Positions 7,106 to 9,262 of a DNA stretch of 9,262 nucleotides are shown here, piece after piece. Numbering within the stretch: the first letter of the stretch is position 1; each line of letters begins with the position of its first letter. The notes under the pieces were generated by a model that searched no databases, was not told the DNA's origin, and saw only the letters and a program-made list of their open reading frames with translations. The position numbers were made by a program, and so were the translations under genes. Source of the DNA: Erysipelotrichaceae bacterium UBA6182 (lineage in GTDB: Bacteria; Bacillota_I; Bacilli_A; Erysipelotrichales; Erysipelotrichaceae); NCBI GenBank assembly GCA_002422065.1, contig DITO01000205.1, forward strand, positions 1 to 9,262, in the 5' to 3' direction.

Positions 7106-8174
7106 AAATGTGAATCAAGAAGCATTAAAAACGATTTTTGCCTCAGTTGTCTCAATATTAATTGGATTAATTATGGGGTTATTGATTTTACTAGTTACCG
7201 ATCCTAGTAATGCTTTTCTAGGATTTCAACGAGCTTTATTAGGGGGTTTCAATCGCTTACCTCGCAGCTTTGGTGAAATGCTCTATCAAGCAACACCAAT
7301 TCTACTCACAGGATTATCTGTAGGATTTGCATTTAAAACCGGACTATTTAATATAGGGGCTTCAGGGCAATTTATTGTAGGTGGTTTTGCCGCAATATTT
7401 ATTGGAGTACGTTGGACATTTTTACCACCTTCAATCGCTTGGATTGTTGGTTTACTAGGTGCAATGGTTGCTGGTGCATTATGGGCGGGTATATCAGGTG
7501 CTTTAAAAGCATATCGAAACGTGAATGAAGTTATTACGTCAATTATGCTTAATTATGTTGCAGTGTTTTTAGTCAATTTCTTAGTTGTAGCAACAGTCTT
7601 TAATCAAACTCGCAATGAATCATTATCTCCAACCAATGCTTTCATTCCTCGAGGATTCTTTAATGATTTATTTCCTCGAACAGGAGTTCACATGGGATAT
7701 GTCGTTGCTATTGTCGTTGCCATCATCATATGGATTATTCTAGAAAAAACGACATTTGGTTTTGAACTAAGAGCAGTCGGCTTTAATCGTCATGCAGCTC
7801 GATATGCTGGTGTAAATGAAAAACGCAACATTGTATTATCCATGATGATTGCGGGAGCATTAGCGGGACTTGGTGGAGCACTACTTTATCTTTCCGCAAC
7901 CGGAGTCCATATCGAAGTCGTCGATGTGATTCCACTTCAAGGATTTAATGGGATTCCAGTTGCTTTATTAGCATCTTCAAATCCTATTGGGATTATCTTT
8001 AGTAGCTTACTATTAGCACATTTAAATACTGGCGGATTCTATATGCAAACATTATTTCCTACAGAAATTATTAATATCATGGTATCCGTTATCATTTACT
8101 TCTCAGCCTTTGCTATGATTACTAAATCAATTTTAGAGAAGTATCTTAAGCAGAAAGGAGGAAAAAACGCATGA
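7098..8174 (+). CDS. nupP: Nucleoside ABC importer, permease subunit 1
   Basis: This 358-residue integral membrane protein belongs to the BPD_transp_2 (RbsC/LivH-like) permease family, in the NupP/YufP branch. About nine hydrophobic segments are visible, near 13-33, 61-80, 83-103, 111-135, 147-168, 199-215, 245-267, 285-309 and 324-343. Family landmarks are FKTGLFNIGASGQ (79-91), VNEVITSIMLNYVA (142-155) and the cytoplasmic loop GFELRAVGFNRHAARYAGV (221-239), which should contact the ATPase. It pairs with the second permease to form the transmembrane pore. It overlaps the ATPase gene by 8 nt and the next permease by 4 nt (ATGA), a sign of coupled translation in one operon. Substrate class (nucleosides) follows from the BMP-type binding protein and is an inference from family knowledge. 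Confidence 0.93.
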   Translation: MFKNVNQEALKTIFASVVSILIGLIMGLLILLVTDPSNAFLGFQRALLGGFNRLPRSFGEMLYQATPILLTGLSVGFAFKTGLFNIGASGQFIVGGFAAIFIGVRWTFLPPSIAWIVGLLGAMVAGALWAGISGALKAYRNVNEVITSIMLNYVAVFLVNFLVVATVFNQTRNESLSPTNAFIPRGFFNDLFPRTGVHMGYVVAIVVAIIIWIILEKTTFGFELRAVGFNRHAARYAGVNEKRNIVLSMMIAGALAGLGGALLYLSATGVHIEVVDVIPLQGFNGIPVALLASSNPIGIIFSSLLLAHLNTGGFYMQTLFPTEIINIMVSVIIYFSAFAMITKSILEKYLKQKGGKNA

Positions 8175-9121
8175 ATCTTCCTTTCTTAGTCCAGCAAACA
8201 ATGTTCTTTGCCATTCCTTTGATGGTTGTTGCATTAGGTGGAATGTTCTCTGAACAAAGTGGGGTTATTAATATCGGTTTAGAAGGGATTATGATTTTTT
8301 CAACCTTTATGGGTATCCTGGTATTAAATATCTTTGTAGGAATTATTCCTGCTCAGTTTTTATTCATCCTTGCATTACTTGTGGCAGGTATAGCTGGAAT
8401 GATTTTCTCTTCACTCCATGCCTATGCCTCGGTTTATCAGAAAGCTAATCAGGTTATTTCAGGTACAGCCTTAAATATGTTTGCACCTGCATTCTTTAAC
8501 TTTACAATGCGTAATCAAACAGGATCTAATCAACTCTACTTCTTAAACCAATATCGCATTCCAAAAGTTGCAATATTAGGTGATATTCCAGTCATCGGAC
8601 CATTGTTCTTCACTAATACCTATATTTCTACGTATATCGGACTTGTAATTCTAGCAATCGCTGTCTTTGTCTTCTATAAGACACGATTTGGATTGAGACT
8701 ACGTGCATGTGGTGAACATCCTCAAGCTGCTGATGCAGCTGGGATCAATGTTTATCGTATGAGAACCTATGGAGTATTAATTTCAGGTCTATTAGCAGGT
8801 ATGGGAGGACTCATCCTTACAATTCCAACCACAACAGCATTCGGTGGAAGTGTTGCAGGATATGGTTTCTTAGCCCTTGCAGTTCTAATTTTTGGACAAT
8901 GGAAACCTTCACGTATTGTATTTGCAGCTTTCTTCTTCGGAACTATGAAAACAATTGCTGCTACCTATACATCCATTCCAATCTTGGTAGGCTTAGGTAT
9001 TCCAGGATACTTATTTAAATCAGTTCCTTATCTTACAACCATCCTTGTCTTAGCGTTCACTTCTAAAAAATCAGTAGCTCCTAAAGCCCTTGGTGAACCT
9101 TACGATAAAGGAAAACGATAA
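8171..9121 (+). CDS. nupQ: Nucleoside ABC importer, permease subunit 2
   Basis: This 316-residue membrane protein is the second half of the heterodimeric permease (NupQ/YufQ branch of BPD_transp_2). Hydrophobic segments lie near 8-27, 36-58, 62-82, 94-108, 152-169, 198-219, 229-243, 248-265 and 285-297. Diagnostic motifs are GVINIGLEGIM (31-41), NQVISGTALNM (93-103) and the coupling-loop segment RFGLRLRACGEHPQAADAAG (172-191). The ATG overlaps the TGA of the first permease in ATGA and is preceded by AAAGGAGG (8154-8161) with a 9-nt gap. The length is typical of the family and no damage is seen. It is the last gene of the importer operon and is followed by the bidirectional terminator. Confidence 0.94.
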   Translation: MNLPFLVQQTMFFAIPLMVVALGGMFSEQSGVINIGLEGIMIFSTFMGILVLNIFVGIIPAQFLFILALLVAGIAGMIFSSLHAYASVYQKANQVISGTALNMFAPAFFNFTMRNQTGSNQLYFLNQYRIPKVAILGDIPVIGPLFFTNTYISTYIGLVILAIAVFVFYKTRFGLRLRACGEHPQAADAAGINVYRMRTYGVLISGLLAGMGGLILTIPTTTAFGGSVAGYGFLALAVLIFGQWKPSRIVFAAFFFGTMKTIAATYTSIPILVGLGIPGYLFKSVPYLTTILVLAFTSKKSVAPKALGEPYDKGKR

Positions 9122-9125
9122 ACAG

Positions 9126-9158
9126 AAAAAGAGTTCTCATATGAGAACTCATTTTTTT
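9126..9158. terminator. Bidirectional rho-independent terminator between convergent genes
   Basis: A perfect hairpin GAGTTCTC (9131-9138) / GAGAACTC (9143-9150) with an ATAT loop has five A residues on its left (9126-9130) and seven T residues on its right (9152-9158). It therefore works as a terminator on both strands. The right arm contains part of the stop codon of the minus-strand gene. Confidence 0.92.
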
Positions 9159-9262
9159 GATATTGCAGCTTGTATTAATTCTTGTTTTAAATCGTATAAT
9201 CCTTGGCTTAAATCGACATAATAAATCGATGGATTTAGTAAGCGAGTAACTTCACTCCATAT
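9149..9262 (-). CDS. pncB: C-terminus of a convergent gene, probably nicotinate phosphoribosyltransferase (5' end outside window)
   Basis: Reading the minus strand from the right edge, 37 codons are open and end in TGA (complement of 9149-9151). The peptide contains EVTRLLNPSIYYVDLS, then LYDLKQELI, and ends in ISKK. The pattern R-hydrophobic-x-NP-x-x-Y-x-VDLS-x-x-hydrophobic-x-x-x-K-x-x-LI resembles the C-terminus of Firmicute nicotinate phosphoribosyltransferase, which converts nicotinate and PRPP to nicotinate mononucleotide for NAD salvage. The assignment rests on a short tail recalled from the family, so it is tentative. That this is real coding sequence is well supported by the convergent terminator placed exactly at its stop. 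Confidence 0.6.
   Translation of the reverse strand: MWSEVTRLLNPSIYYVDLSQGLYDLKQELIQAAISKK

Overview
The window looks like ordinary chromosomal DNA from a low-GC Gram-positive bacterium (Bacillota). The evidence is the A+T-rich codon use, strong AGGAGG-type ribosome binding sites, rho-independent terminators with U-tracts, and an RNase J / SpoIIIE-type FtsK / BMP-family gene set. UGA acts as a stop (the first permease ends in TGA inside an ATGA overlap), so a Mycoplasma-type code is unlikely. Erysipelotrichia or a related deep-branching Firmicute is a reasonable guess, but the sequence alone does not settle it.

Left block (1-4308, + strand): the 3' part of miaB (tRNA methylthiotransferase), then an RNase J family gene, then a SpoIIIE/FtsK DNA translocase. 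These are closely packed (47 bp, then 1 bp) and end at a good hairpin terminator just after ftsK. They probably form the end of one housekeeping operon. The RNase J homologue is full length but has lost or altered nearly all metal-binding motifs. It is best read as a J2-like, probably non-catalytic subunit.

Right block (4332-9158, + strand): a nucleoside ABC importer of the BmpA/NupNOPQ type. It comprises a lipoprotein binding protein with its own promoter and strong terminator, then a second promoter driving a fused double ATPase and two inner-membrane permeases that overlap each other (8 nt and 4 nt). Both promoters carry a sequence resembling the CcpA catabolite-response element: a full consensus match at the binding-protein promoter and a one-mismatch version at the ATPase promoter. 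A separate 8-9-8 inverted repeat overlaps the -10 of the first promoter.

Right edge (9126-9262): a perfect hairpin flanked by an A-run and a T-run serves as a bidirectional terminator between the importer and a convergent minus-strand gene. Only the last 37 codons of that gene are in the window; they resemble the C-terminus of nicotinate phosphoribosyltransferase.

I see no mobile elements, CRISPR array, tRNA or rRNA. I find no convincing undescribed system. The points that most merit a second look are the degenerate RNase J and the paired cre-like sites on the nucleoside importer.
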